Source: an uncultured Oscillospiraceae bacterium (GTDB lineage Bacteria > Bacillota > Clostridia > Oscillospirales > Oscillospiraceae). Taken from it: a DNA stretch of 64,000 bases. Location: positions 50,626 to 114,625 of the forward strand of contig CAKTVG010000006.1 in the NCBI GenBank assembly GCA_934622035.1, written 5' to 3'. Positions 42,617-52,030 of the stretch are shown in pieces. Below the pieces are notes generated by a model, which was not told the DNA's origin, did not search any database, and saw only the letters and a program-made list of their open reading frames with translations. Each line of letters starts with the position of its first letter. The stretch's first letter is position 1. The translations under genes were made by a program, and so were the position numbers.

Positions 42617-44764
42617 TCAAAGTTCCCGCACGGACGGTGCTTCGCCGCGCCGCAGGCGGATCTCGTAACGCGTCCCGTGCCACTGCACGCGGTAGCGCAT
42701 GGCTGTCAGTGTCTCTGGCAGATGATCGCTGACGTGCAGCGCACCGCCGCGCTCCTCCAGACCGCCGAAGCCCAGCACCATTGCCTGCCACGTCGCGCCG
42801 AGGGCGGCGGTGTGAATGCCCTCGTTCGCGGTGTTCCCCATAATATTTTTCAGGTCAAGGAACAGCGATTTTTCAAAATACTCCGTCGCCCGCGCAAAGC
42901 CGTAGCGCGCGGCCAGCAGTGCATGAATGCCGAAGCTCAGCGTGGAATCGTGCAGTGTGCGCGGCTCGTAATACGCCCATGCCGCACGCACCTCCGTGTC
43001 GGAGAAGCACTCGGGCCGCAGCGCCATGTACATCAGCACATCCGGCTGCTTGAGTACCTGATAGCGCTGCAAGCGGTCGAAGCTGATCGTGCGGTACAGC
43101 GGAACATCTCCGGTCTTTGCTGTGGCGATGTCCATCGGTTCAAGATAATCGAAGGTTGAATCCTGCCGCCACAGAAGCCCGTCGCGCACGAGTACAACCT
43201 TGCGCGCGATTTCCTCCCAGAGCGCCGGCTCCTGCGAGGTCAGGCCAGTTTTTTCCACAAGCGCCTGAAGATGCCTGGCAGGCAGTGCGCGGACATACTG
43301 CGCGGCATATTGCAGATTGTCACGTGCCATGCAGACGGTGTAAAAATCGTCCGTCGTTACGCCGCCGTATTCGTCCGGCCCTTTGACAAACAGCAGATGA
43401 TAGCGATCCTCCTTCGCAGAATAGTTGAAGCGGTCAACCCAGTAGCGCGCCGTCTGTGTAAGGACTTCCGCCGACTGATTCCTCATTTTTTCGCCAGAAA
43501 TCACGGAATTGTAACGGTAAAATGCATAAGCAATATCCGCAGTTATATGAATTTCACAGCAACCGGTATCCCAGCTCTCACACTGCTCAAAGCCAGTGTC
43601 CGAGGACATCCACGAATAACGTGCTCCCTTGGCTGAGAAACGCTCGGCGCTTTCCATCGCATCGGGGAGGGTGTGGTAGCGGTAGCCCAGCAGCGATTCC
43701 GCATCCTCCGGCCGCGTCCACAGGAACATGGGCAGCATGAAAATCTCTGTGTCCCAGAAATAACAGCCCTTATAACGTCCGTGGGTCAGCCCGCGCGCGC
43801 CGATGCTGGCGCGGCTGTCGCCTGAGGGCATCGCCTGCACAAGCTGGAAGATGTTGTAGCGGATCGCGCCCTGCCATTCGTCGTTTCCCTCCAGCTCGAC
43901 GTCTGTATCCTGCCAGATTTCCTCCCACGCCGCCGCACTCTGCCGCAGGCGCAGCTCAAAGTTCGTTTCCGCACCGCAGAGCGTCTCACGCACGCGCTGC
44001 ATGGGATCAGCGTCACGGTAGGTCGCGCAGCAGATGAGCTTTTCCAGTGCCCACGGCACGCCCTTGGCAAGCTGCCTGCGAATGCGGGTAGCGACCGCGC
44101 GCGGCGCGCGCTCCGTGCTGCCCGCTTGGGAAAGGCAATAGCCCATAACCGTTTCCCGGCCTGAAATGCGCGTTTTGGCCGTGAGCAGACTGCCGCGCTC
44201 TCCCTCCTGCACCTGAACCTCCGACCAAAGATCGAAAAATTCCGTGTTTTGCGTGAGCTGATCGTCCGCGATGGGAAGATTCATGACGCCCGCGTCGATG
44301 CCTGTCTCGATCTCTGCCTCGCCCGACCAGTTTTCCGCCGTGAGCGTCAGCCGTAACGCAGCCAGATGCCGGTCGGCCATGCTCAGAAATTTCTCCTGTC
44401 GCACATGCGTCACGTGTCCGTCCGCATCGGTCAGGCGGTAGTCCCAGCGCAGCAGACCGCAGCGCAGATCGAGTGTCTGCGTGTAGTCCGAGAGCAGGAG
44501 CGTCTCGCTGTCCGCACCGTTCAGCGAAAATTGCAGGGCGGAAAAGTCCGGCTGATTGACAAGATCCGTGATTCCCGGCTTGACGTATTCATAGAAGCCG
44601 GAGACAAAGGTCGAGCGCCACGCCGGATGCTCGCCGCGCCGATCCGGACGGTAGCCGCGCGTGCCCATATAGCCGTTGCCGAGGGAGAAAATGCTCTCGG
44701 CAAACGCACGGTGTTCAGGGTCGGTATTCCGAATGCTCCATGTGCCGATGTGCAGCCCGTTCAT
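42617..44764 (-). CDS. GH65 glycoside phosphorylase/hydrolase
   Basis: This 715-residue cytoplasmic enzyme belongs to GH65 (maltose, trehalose, kojibiose or nigerose phosphorylases and relatives). These split alpha-glucosides, usually with phosphate to give beta-glucose 1-phosphate. The N-terminal beta-sandwich starts TWSIRNTDPEHRAFAESIFSLGNGYMGTRG. The six-hairpin barrel has the general acid Glu465 in VKGPDEYGGVTTDD and the CYFWDTEIFMLP segment. Which disaccharide it uses cannot be decided by eye. It overlaps the six-hairpin glycosidase gene by four bases and is the last gene of the lacI operon. Confidence 0.9.
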   Translation of the reverse strand: MNGLHIGTWSIRNTDPEHRAFAESIFSLGNGYMGTRGYRPDRRGEHPAWRSTFVSGFYEYVKPGITDLVNQPDFSALQFSLNGADSETLLLSDYTQTLDLRCGLLRWDYRLTDADGHVTHVRQEKFLSMADRHLAALRLTLTAENWSGEAEIETGIDAGVMNLPIADDQLTQNTEFFDLWSEVQVQEGERGSLLTAKTRISGRETVMGYCLSQAGSTERAPRAVATRIRRQLAKGVPWALEKLICCATYRDADPMQRVRETLCGAETNFELRLRQSAAAWEEIWQDTDVELEGNDEWQGAIRYNIFQLVQAMPSGDSRASIGARGLTHGRYKGCYFWDTEIFMLPMFLWTRPEDAESLLGYRYHTLPDAMESAERFSAKGARYSWMSSDTGFEQCESWDTGCCEIHITADIAYAFYRYNSVISGEKMRNQSAEVLTQTARYWVDRFNYSAKEDRYHLLFVKGPDEYGGVTTDDFYTVCMARDNLQYAAQYVRALPARHLQALVEKTGLTSQEPALWEEIARKVVLVRDGLLWRQDSTFDYLEPMDIATAKTGDVPLYRTISFDRLQRYQVLKQPDVLMYMALRPECFSDTEVRAAWAYYEPRTLHDSTLSFGIHALLAARYGFARATEYFEKSLFLDLKNIMGNTANEGIHTAALGATWQAMVLGFGGLEERGGALHVSDHLPETLTAMRYRVQWHGTRYEIRLRRGEAPSVREL

Positions 44765-46569
44765 GAGCCTTTCTCCTTTCTCCGGCCGGCAAAGGCCGCA
44801 TCAATGGCGTAGGCGAGGAAGCCCGCACAGGTCGCGAAGGCCTCTCCCGTCACACTCTCTCCGGTAAATTCGTCCACACTCTCACAGGCGATGCCGTTGT
44901 CCAGCTTACAACGCAGAAGATGCGTTCTTGCGCTGTCGCGGTTGCCGGAGAGCAGACTGTTTGCAATACTCAGAACCCACGGATGCGGTGCGTGAGGGCA
45001 GCCAATCTCCGCAATGGGACAGCCTGCAAAGGAATAGGGATAGCTCTTCGCGCGGATGACCTCGGCGGTGTGCTGCCAGATCGGGTCGTCCTGCCCACAG
45101 AAGCCGAAGTGCGGCAGCAGGAGCAGACTCCCTGGCGGCTCGTCGTAGACATCCCAGCCGCCTTGCAGATCGACCGACCACGCGAACATCTTCTCCCCAT
45201 CTTTTTCGTGGACGCAGTGCGCGTAGATCGCGCTGCGCACCTCCTCGGCCATCCCGGCAAGGGCAGCATGCTGCGGAAAGAGCGCCGCCAGCGCGCGCAG
45301 GCCGTACCAGACAAGCACATTGTCATAGGTCAGATAGGGATAGCGTCTTAAATCGTCCGTCGGCTGCAAAAAAGTCTCGTAAAGCGCCGCTTCTGCGCTT
45401 CGCTTGCTTTGCAGTCGCGCGAGAATGTGCTCGATTCCCTCACGCAACCATGGCTTCTGCAAAATCGCACAGTCGCCGGTCTTTTCCACATAGCGCGACA
45501 GAGCAATCACGGGTGCGAGCAGCTCGTCAAGCTCGAAGCCCGGCTCTAGCAATGTGCCGTCGATAAAGCGGCTGTGCAGACCGACGTTGCGAATCTGCCG
45601 GGTGAACACATAGTACAGCATTTGTCGCGCCGTTTCATGATCGGCAAGCAAAATCGCCGGAAAACTCCAGAGCAGGCTGTCCCTGTCCCAATAGGCGGCG
45701 CTGACATAATAGCGCGGGCTGCGCGAGGTGACAAGAACAAATTCTTCGGTGTCGAGTGTCCGTCCTGCGCCGAAAAAATAGCTGAAAAAGAGGTTGGTAT
45801 TCAAAATTTGATCAAGCCGTGCATCGCCCACGATACGTTCGCGCACGGAAAGCCAGCGTTCTGTGCGCTCCAGCTCCTGTGTAAAGCCCTGCCGCAGCAG
45901 CTCCTTTGCCGAGGTCGCCGCCGAGACTTCCTCAAAGCCGAGGCCAAACCAGACCGTCAGCTCCAGTGTCTCGCCGGGCGCAAGGGCTTGGCTCTGCTCG
46001 ATGCAATAATGAATTTCCTCGCCCACGCATTCAAACTGCGAGCGAATCGGACAATGCTCCGGCTGCTCGGTATAGATCGGTGCAAACGCAAAAAGTGACA
46101 GCCCCGATCGCAGCTCCATGACATGACAATGGTTCCAGCCGCTGGGATAGAGGTGCTTTTTAGCGTCCACGGGCTTGCTCTCGTTGACCGAATGCAGCGT
46201 CTGCATCCAAGAGCCGCGTAGCCCGAGCGTAACCTCTGCTGCACCCTCGCAGTTCGTCGCGCGCAGCCGCCAGCCGAAGCCTCGCTCGTCTATGGGCGTG
46301 AGCAAGACGCCCTCAAGCGCAAGGCCGCAAAGCTTCGCCGTGAAGCGCGGGATCCACGAATGCAGGCGCTCCCAATGCAGTCCGTCAAGCAGTACCTCGC
46401 TCCCCGCCCGTTGTACAAAGGGTGCAAGCAGCGGCCGTTCCTGCGTGCCGCAAAGCTCGAGCATCCCCTTCGCACCCATGTGCAGAAAGCTCAGGCCTTC
46501 AAGCGCGGCATCCGCCTCGCGCAGCGTAGGCAGGGCGATATATTCGTTTCCTGTCACCTGATAGTTCAT
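44761..46569 (-). CDS. Six-hairpin glycosidase, GH125/GH63-like
   Basis: The 602-residue soluble protein has an N-terminal beta-sandwich (to about 250) and a C-terminal (alpha/alpha)6 barrel. Barrel landmarks are SAAYWDRDSLLWSFPAILL (about 292-310), DGTLLEPGFELDELLAPVIAL, ESVDEFTGESVTGEAFATCAGF near the end, and a WSVDLQGGWDVYDEPPGSLLLL segment. The WDRDSLLW box recalls inverting six-hairpin enzymes such as GH125 alpha-mannosidases or GH63/GH15 glucosidases. I cannot settle the family. There is no signal peptide, so it acts on imported sugar beside GH31 and GH65. It overlaps both neighbours by four bases. Confidence 0.7.
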   Translation of the reverse strand: MNYQVTGNEYIALPTLREADAALEGLSFLHMGAKGMLELCGTQERPLLAPFVQRAGSEVLLDGLHWERLHSWIPRFTAKLCGLALEGVLLTPIDERGFGWRLRATNCEGAAEVTLGLRGSWMQTLHSVNESKPVDAKKHLYPSGWNHCHVMELRSGLSLFAFAPIYTEQPEHCPIRSQFECVGEEIHYCIEQSQALAPGETLELTVWFGLGFEEVSAATSAKELLRQGFTQELERTERWLSVRERIVGDARLDQILNTNLFFSYFFGAGRTLDTEEFVLVTSRSPRYYVSAAYWDRDSLLWSFPAILLADHETARQMLYYVFTRQIRNVGLHSRFIDGTLLEPGFELDELLAPVIALSRYVEKTGDCAILQKPWLREGIEHILARLQSKRSAEAALYETFLQPTDDLRRYPYLTYDNVLVWYGLRALAALFPQHAALAGMAEEVRSAIYAHCVHEKDGEKMFAWSVDLQGGWDVYDEPPGSLLLLPHFGFCGQDDPIWQHTAEVIRAKSYPYSFAGCPIAEIGCPHAPHPWVLSIANSLLSGNRDSARTHLLRCKLDNGIACESVDEFTGESVTGEAFATCAGFLAYAIDAAFAGRRKEKGS

Positions 46570-49154
46570 TGTGGCTCCTTTCTGATCCCGTAGACCGTTC
46601 TTCCGAATAGCTTGGCTGCCACACCGGCCGTGAGAAAGTCTGCAAGCACCGTGACGGGACAGGTAATCGTACCCTCTGTTTGTATTTCTCCGTTCTGCCA
46701 GCGCAGCGTCAGATCGTTGCCCAATTCGTCGTGGAAACGACTCTCACCGCGTGCGCCAAAGAGCAGGAAACAGAGGTTTTCATAACCGTCCGTCCGGTTA
46801 CCCATCACGCCATCCGGCTCCGTTGTACCCATAATCATGGCATCGTTCAGATTCAACGGAAGCGCCGTGCCGTCGCGGACGAACACCGGCAGCTCCGTAA
46901 GCGGACAGGAAACTCGGATTGTCTGCCCGCCCTCCTGCGCTCTCCCCGTCCACAGTGCGTGCCACACGCCCTGCGGAAGATACACCTCGCGTTCCGTCAT
47001 TCCCTCCTCGATCGCCGGTGTGACCAGTAGCGACCGTCCGAGAAAGTATTCGTCCTCCATGCGCAGGACGTTTGCATCCTGCGGGTAATCATAGACGAGA
47101 TGCGCCATCATCGGCCGAAGCGTCCGGCTGCAATGCTGCGCCTCCTGCCAGAGATAGGGCAGAAGATTCATGCGCAGATTGGCAAAGAGGCGATAGATCG
47201 GAATAATGCTTTCGTCGCGGTTGGCCAGCGCCATATTCCACGGGCTGCGGTCGTTGTTCCAATGGTTGCGCTGCACCATATAATATTGCCCGCCGCGCGG
47301 CTCGGAGTGAAACTGCATCACCGGCGCAAAGGCCGCCAGCGCGGCGCTGCGCAGGTACAGCTCCGTGCTCGGGAAATCGCCCGCAAAGCCGCCGATGTCG
47401 AAGCCCCAAAAGGGCACGCCGGAAAGCCCGGCGGACAGTCCCGCCGTAAGCTGACCCTTCAGCTCTGCAAACGTAGAAAGCTGGTCGCCCGCCCAATGGA
47501 TTGGATATTTCTGCGCACCGGTGTAGCCCGCGCGGCTGAAGGTGACATCTGCCAGCTCGTGATAGACGCTCTCATAGAGATTCGGGAAAGTGTTGTGCGC
47601 CTCCGCAACGCTGCGCCCATCAGAAAAGCGCGCATCCGGATCGAACAGAAACTCCCCGCCGTCTGTCTTGAAGCCCGCCACGCCCAGCTCCTCGACAAGA
47701 TAGCGACGGCAGTCCAACCACCAACGCTTTGTCTCCGGATTGGTAAAATCGGGAATCAGAGAATTGCCAAACCACATTTCTGTGATCTGGTATGGCGTTC
47801 CGTCTGCGTTTTTCAGGCAAAGGCCGTGCCTCTTCGCATATTCCCAGTCAAAATCGAGCTGCATCCCGTGCGGTGCGGCCTCGTATTTGATGACCGGAAT
47901 CTGCCACAGGAGCAGCTTGACGTTCTCGTCCGCAAGCGTCCGGCAGAACCCCTTGGGATCCGGCCATTTTCCCTCCGGGGGGAAAGTGAAATCATCATAG
48001 TGAACTGCACCGCCGTCCGCGCGCGGCGTATAGCTTGCGTCGTTCCAGACGTAAAAGGTCTCCTCGTCGCTCCACGCCTCGAGTACCATCACGGTTGCGG
48101 GAATCGCCGTCTCTCGCATTTTCTCGAGCTGCTCCATGGCCTCCTTCTGTGTGTTCCAGCCGTTGGAGGACATCCATGGGCCGAAAGCCCACTTGGGCGG
48201 AAGGACAGCCTCGCCGGTATCGGCGGCATAGGCGCGCAGGAGCGCGGCGGGCGTTCCCACGTGGATACTGCCCTCGAAGAGAGTGCCCGACTGTGCGCAC
48301 ACCGTGAACATCTCCACTGTGACCCAACCGTCCGCCTCCGGTACGGAAAAAGTGAAAGACGAGGGGTAGGACGTTTTTTGCAGAAAGCTCACACCGGCCT
48401 CGGTGAAAAAGAACGGAATGGGCAGATACGTCTTGTCCTGCTGGTTGGAAAATTGCTCGACAACGTAATTCAGCGGCGATTTTCCCGTCTGATCGACTGC
48501 GTCGAATTTCTCGCCCAATCCAAATACCGCCTTGCCGCGAATTTTCAGCCGCAGGCGGAGATTTTTGGCCGAGCCGTGTTCATCGACCATCACGCGCAGC
48601 TCAGGCAGCACGCGCAGCAGCGGCGTACCGTCCTCGCCGTTGAGCGTCAGTTCTTTTTGATTATATTTCTGTATCTTATGTAATTCGTTTATTTTAACGG
48701 TTAAATTATCTTCCAAAATAACTCGGATACAAGGTCCGTCCGAAAACTCGATTTTGTACGCCTGTGTATCCGTTTGAAAAATGATCTGTCTTTCTTTCTC
48801 GATCTGTACATCCGCCGGAGTAAACGTCAGCTCCCGCAGGATTGGGCATTCATAATCCCGGCTCGTCTCGCCGCGCGACGTGACGAAGCGGTAGCGCAGG
48901 GTTCGTTCGGCCCCCTGCGTTCGATAGACAAAGCGGAAATACCGTTGTCCGCGGTCGTTCACGCTGTGGTAGGCTCCCGGCACGCGCACCGTCCGTGCGC
49001 CGTCCGTCAACTCCAGCCGGACGGAATCCGCCGTGCTGCCATCCAGACGGCAGCCGAACTCTACCTGCTCCCCTGCTTTGACAAAGTATGGACGCCGTTC
49101 CAGCCCGCTGTCAAAATGCGGAAACAGGCCGCTGGGCATATGCTTGATTGCCAT
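46566..49154 (-). CDS. Glycoside hydrolase family 31, cytoplasmic
   Basis: This 862-residue intracellular enzyme has an N-terminal domain of about 110 residues, GH31 beta-sandwich, barrel and C-terminal sheets. The nucleophile is Asp498 in GFKTDGGEF and the acid/base Asp557 in WAGDQLSTF, the same motif type as the lipoprotein paralogue at 27445. The pair therefore likely acts on the same bond outside and inside the cell. I use the ATG at 49154. A TTG one codon earlier is possible. The start lies inside the lacI 3' end (44-base overlap), so expression is tied to the regulator. An AT-rich stretch at 48655-48725 inside the gene holds an operator-like palindrome. Confidence 0.87.
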   Translation of the reverse strand: MAIKHMPSGLFPHFDSGLERRPYFVKAGEQVEFGCRLDGSTADSVRLELTDGARTVRVPGAYHSVNDRGQRYFRFVYRTQGAERTLRYRFVTSRGETSRDYECPILRELTFTPADVQIEKERQIIFQTDTQAYKIEFSDGPCIRVILEDNLTVKINELHKIQKYNQKELTLNGEDGTPLLRVLPELRVMVDEHGSAKNLRLRLKIRGKAVFGLGEKFDAVDQTGKSPLNYVVEQFSNQQDKTYLPIPFFFTEAGVSFLQKTSYPSSFTFSVPEADGWVTVEMFTVCAQSGTLFEGSIHVGTPAALLRAYAADTGEAVLPPKWAFGPWMSSNGWNTQKEAMEQLEKMRETAIPATVMVLEAWSDEETFYVWNDASYTPRADGGAVHYDDFTFPPEGKWPDPKGFCRTLADENVKLLLWQIPVIKYEAAPHGMQLDFDWEYAKRHGLCLKNADGTPYQITEMWFGNSLIPDFTNPETKRWWLDCRRYLVEELGVAGFKTDGGEFLFDPDARFSDGRSVAEAHNTFPNLYESVYHELADVTFSRAGYTGAQKYPIHWAGDQLSTFAELKGQLTAGLSAGLSGVPFWGFDIGGFAGDFPSTELYLRSAALAAFAPVMQFHSEPRGGQYYMVQRNHWNNDRSPWNMALANRDESIIPIYRLFANLRMNLLPYLWQEAQHCSRTLRPMMAHLVYDYPQDANVLRMEDEYFLGRSLLVTPAIEEGMTEREVYLPQGVWHALWTGRAQEGGQTIRVSCPLTELPVFVRDGTALPLNLNDAMIMGTTEPDGVMGNRTDGYENLCFLLFGARGESRFHDELGNDLTLRWQNGEIQTEGTITCPVTVLADFLTAGVAAKLFGRTVYGIRKEPQ
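48689..48705 (-). promoter_or_regulatory. Operator-like palindrome inside the GH31 gene
   Basis: TTTAAC-G-GTTAAA (48693-48705) is a perfect 13-base palindrome. The 14 bases TTATTTTAACGGTT (48689-48702) are identical to 50241-50254 at the lacI promoter. It sits in a locally AT-rich window of an otherwise GC-rich gene and could be an auxiliary operator for repression by looping or roadblock. Confidence 0.45.
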
Positions 49155-50208
49155 CAACTCGCTTCACCGTTCCTCTCTCAATCAGTTCCATGGGAATGAT
49201 CCGCTCCGCGCGAGGCAGGCTGTGATCCTGCACCGCCTCAATCATGAGTCGTGCGGACTGTTTCCCCTTCTCCATAATATTCTGGCGGATCGTCGTTAAT
49301 CCGGGATAACACATTTTTGCATATTCCACATCGTCGAAGCCAATGACGGAAACATCCTCCGGCACACGCAAGCCGGCCGCGTGCAGCCCGTTGATGAGGC
49401 CGATGGCCGTGATGTCTGCCGAGGCGAACAGCGCAGTGAGATCCCGATGTGTCCGTGCCAACGCGTTGGCAACCTCAAAGCCGTAGTCATAGCCAACCAG
49501 CCCCTCGAAAACGTCGTCCAGCGACGGTGTAAGTCCCGCCTCACGCAGTGCATCCAGATAGCCCTGATAACGCTCGGTGTTGACGCCATGTGCCTTTAGC
49601 TCGCCCGTCACAATGGCGATGCGGCGATGTCCCTGCTCGATCAGATATTTAGTCGCAAGATAGCCGCCGAGACGGTCATCCGTGCGAACGCTGTAAAAAA
49701 AGCTGTCGCCGCTGCCGTAGCAATCAACCAGCACGGCAGGGATTTTATACTTTTTATATTCCGTCTCGTCGTCTGAAGGGTAGGCGCCGAGGATAATCAC
49801 GCCGTCGAGTGTGCGGCTTTTTGCAATGTCAATATAGCTCTGGCCGGGATTGGTTCCCGAAAGGAGGAGCTGATAGCCTGCGCGCCGCGCCTCCAGCTCC
49901 ACTGCGCTGAGGAATGTGCCGTAAAAGGGATTGCCAAACATGATGTGAGATTCCTTGCGCTTGTTCTCGGTCTGTGGGATGACCACGCCGATGAGCCTGG
50001 ACTGGACGATGCCCTCCACACGGCCGGAGCCGAGCGTTTTCGCAGCCTGATTCGCAACATAATGCAGCTTTTCCGCCGCAGCCAGCACACGCTGCCGTGT
50101 TTCGGGAGTAAAAGACAGGCCTGGCGTGTCATTGAGGATATAGGAGACTGTCGCCGGTGATACGCCCGCCTCCCTTGCAACATCCCGCACACTGACCTGT
50201 TTTCTCAC
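49111..50208 (-). CDS. LacI-family transcription regulator
   Basis: The 365-residue repressor has the LacI headpiece VSVRDVAREAGVSPATVSYILND (residues 5-27), the hinge helix region NQAAKTLGSGR and a periplasmic-binding-protein-like sensor domain (GNPFYGTFLSAVELEARRAG and later VSVIGFDDVEYAKMCYPGLTTI). It begins with GTG at 50208 after AGGAGAG. It is the first gene of an operon with GH31, the six-hairpin enzyme and GH65. The promoter carries a palindromic site just after the -10 box, implying autorepression. The inducer should be the imported sugar. Confidence 0.93.
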   Translation of the reverse strand: MRKQVSVRDVAREAGVSPATVSYILNDTPGLSFTPETRQRVLAAAEKLHYVANQAAKTLGSGRVEGIVQSRLIGVVIPQTENKRKESHIMFGNPFYGTFLSAVELEARRAGYQLLLSGTNPGQSYIDIAKSRTLDGVIILGAYPSDDETEYKKYKIPAVLVDCYGSGDSFFYSVRTDDRLGGYLATKYLIEQGHRRIAIVTGELKAHGVNTERYQGYLDALREAGLTPSLDDVFEGLVGYDYGFEVANALARTHRDLTALFASADITAIGLINGLHAAGLRVPEDVSVIGFDDVEYAKMCYPGLTTIRQNIMEKGKQSARLMIEAVQDHSLPRAERIIPMELIERGTVKRVDGNQAYAQRPVSAF

Positions 50209-50240
50209 GCTTTTCTCTCCTTCCGCGCCCTTTGTCGAAA

Positions 50241-50290
50241 TTATTTTAACGGTTCAATAGCATTATAGCTCCTCTCAATTCATTTGTCAA
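50241..50290 (-). promoter_or_regulatory. lacI promoter with putative autoregulatory operator
   Basis: On the minus strand TTGACA (50285-50290) and TATAAT (50262-50267) are 17 bases apart. The imperfect palindrome TTTAAC-G-GTTCAA (50245-50257) follows at the start point. The same AACGGTT core appears at the binding-protein promoter and inside the GH31 gene. Confidence 0.75.
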
Positions 50291-50715
50291 GCACTTTGCA
50301 CAAGATTTTGAAAATTTCTTTTCCGATTTTGTGCAGTCCGATTAGAGGTCACGCAGGGTAGCAAGCCATGATGTTTTCACTGGCAATGTGTTAAAAGCCT
50401 ATTTGTCAAGATTCACGCTACGATTTATTCTTGTAGTGGATGCACGGAAGGCTGAAACGGACGCTTTCCATCCCGGGAAGCATCCGTTATTTCGTGCCTC
50501 TATTGCACGGGCGCAATCTCTGTGTATTCTGTTTTCAAGGTTCACGAGGGAATTCGTTTTGTCCCTCAATAGGTAGCCAGCGAGAAGGCTCATTTATAGA
50601 CCCCCAAAACGAAAAAATTTCAAATAATTTTTTGGGAACGAAAAAAGCCGCGATTTCATAGCGAAACCAACGGCTTGATTTGCGGTGTGTTCAGCTGAAA
50701 ATGGGCAAAAAAATA
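50291..50715. other. Non-coding stretch beside the prophage scar
   Basis: No convincing gene lies here. Short open frames (about 60-70 codons) lack ribosome sites. A weak stem around 50647-50675 (AAGCCG...CGGCTT) is the only structure. The sequence may be degraded mobile-element DNA. Confidence 0.4.
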
Positions 50716-50752
50716 ACGGTCACACAATCCTGACGGACTGTGTGACCGTATT
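50716..50752. terminator. Bidirectional terminator
   Basis: An 11-bp perfect stem (50716-50726 with 50739-50749) is preceded by AAAAAAATA and followed by ATTTATAT. It ends the small minus-strand gene fragment that starts at 50757. Confidence 0.75.
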
Positions 50753-50756
50753 TATA

Positions 50757-50867
50757 TCAGTTGTTTTGCCTATCCGCTTCCGTTTCGATGGAGTCCCGGA
50801 TGGTATCTATATGCTCGGTTTCTCTGTCCCGGAACTCCTTAATAGTCTCAGACACTTCGAATAGTAT
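50757..50867 (-). pseudogene. C-terminal remnant of an unidentified gene
   Basis: The last 36 codons before a TGA at 50757 read SETIKEFRDRETEHIDTIRD followed by SIETEADRQNN. This is a charged coiled-coil-like tail that looks like real protein, correctly followed by a terminator. Upstream the frame runs antisense through the phage tape-measure fragment, so only the 3' end survives. I cannot name the gene. Confidence 0.4.
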
Positions 50868-51485
50868 TGCCGGGCGAAGCTCGGTGTTGCCCTGATTGAA
50901 AACCTGCCCACCATTATCGTGGAGATCGTCAAGGCCGTGCCGCAGATCATTGCGGGTATCGTGAAAGCCTTCGGCTCTCTGATGTATAAGATCGTGGAGA
51001 TCGGCGGCAACATCGTCAAGGGACTGTGGAGCGGTATTACCCAGCTTGCCTCGTGGCTGTGGGATAAAGTGTCCGGGTGGATCTCTTCCATCTGGGACGG
51101 TATCTGTGATTTCTTCGGCATCCATTCGCCCTCGAAGGAGATGGCATGGGTCGGTGAAATGCTGGTCAAAGGCTTGTCCGGCTCCATTGATGATAACGGT
51201 GATGAAGCGGTCAAAGCTGCAGAAGGAATGGCCGAGGACATCAACGGCGTCATGGGCGACCTCGCCCACGATATGCAGACAGCCCTGCCCACGGACTTCG
51301 ATGTCAGCGGCAGCTTCCGTTCGGCGGTGGACGGTGTGACCGGCAAGGCAGCATCCGCTTTCACCATCGCTCTGAACATCGCCACCTTCAACAATTACAG
51401 CAGCGAGGACATCCGCCAGCTCACCAACGAAGTCATGGAAACGGCGAACCAGTTCGCCCAGCGGAAAGGAGTGGTATTCGCATGA
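50868..51485 (+). pseudogene. Phage tail tape-measure protein, C-terminal fragment
   Basis: The open frame begins without start codon right after an in-frame stop at 50862. It reads AKLGVALIENLPTIIVEIVK, then hydrophobic IIAGIVKAFGSLMYKIVEIG and the hallmark DFFGIHSPSKEM found near the end of tape-measure proteins, and ends with a normal C-terminus. The missing 5' part would be most of the gene. The stop overlaps the distal-tail start by four bases, the usual phage arrangement. Confidence 0.8.
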
Positions 51486-52003
51486 CCTATTTTACCTACA
51501 ACGGTCGCAGTTCCGCTGATTTCGGTCTGCATATCGAGAAGAAGGATGTGTTCTCCGCACCGGAATACGATGCGGAGTTCATCTCTATTCCCGGCAGGAG
51601 CGGCGACATCATCAATCCGAACCGCCGCTTTGCCAACATCAAAGTGACCTACACGGTGTTCCTCACACGGAAGAACGCAGCCGCCCTTGCATCCGTCCTG
51701 CGGGACATCAAAGGCTGGCTGTATTCCGAGCCGGACAGATACCATGAGCTCACCGACTCCTACGATGCGGAGTATTTCCGCTACGGCGTCATCTCCGGCA
51801 ATCTGGACATTGAGGAGCAGTTCAACAAAATCGGCAGTTTTACTGTAGTCTTCAACTGCAAGCCGTATAAATACAGCTTTGCGGGGCAGCAGACGATGGC
51901 GGCAGATGATTCCACGCTGACCATTACCAATCCGACGGCTTTTGAGAGCCGACCGTACATCAAGCTCTACGGCAGCGGTACGGTGGCGCTGTTGATACAG
52001 CCC
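51482..52003 (+). pseudogene. Phage distal tail protein (Dit), 3'-truncated
   Basis: About 174 codons match the N-terminal part of siphophage distal tail proteins that form the ring joining tail tube and tip: MTYFTYNGRSSADFGLHIEK, ISIPGRSGDIINPNRRFANI and FNCKPYKYSFAGQ. Similarity ends at YGSGTVALLIQ near 52003. The frame then runs antisense through the convergent PHP gene to a chance stop at 52315. The C-terminal domain is lost. Confidence 0.82.
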
Positions 52004-52030
52004 CAAGGCCGTGGCATTGGTCGCTCCTTT

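Larger units (their letters stand above)
50757..52005. mobile_element. Prophage scar
   Basis: About 1.2 kb holds the tail end of a tape-measure gene joined to the beginning of a distal-tail gene in the normal siphophage order, plus the 3' end of another gene. Both outer edges cut through coding sequence. Everything else of the phage is absent. It lies between the lacI promoter region and a convergent PHP gene. Confidence 0.75.
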
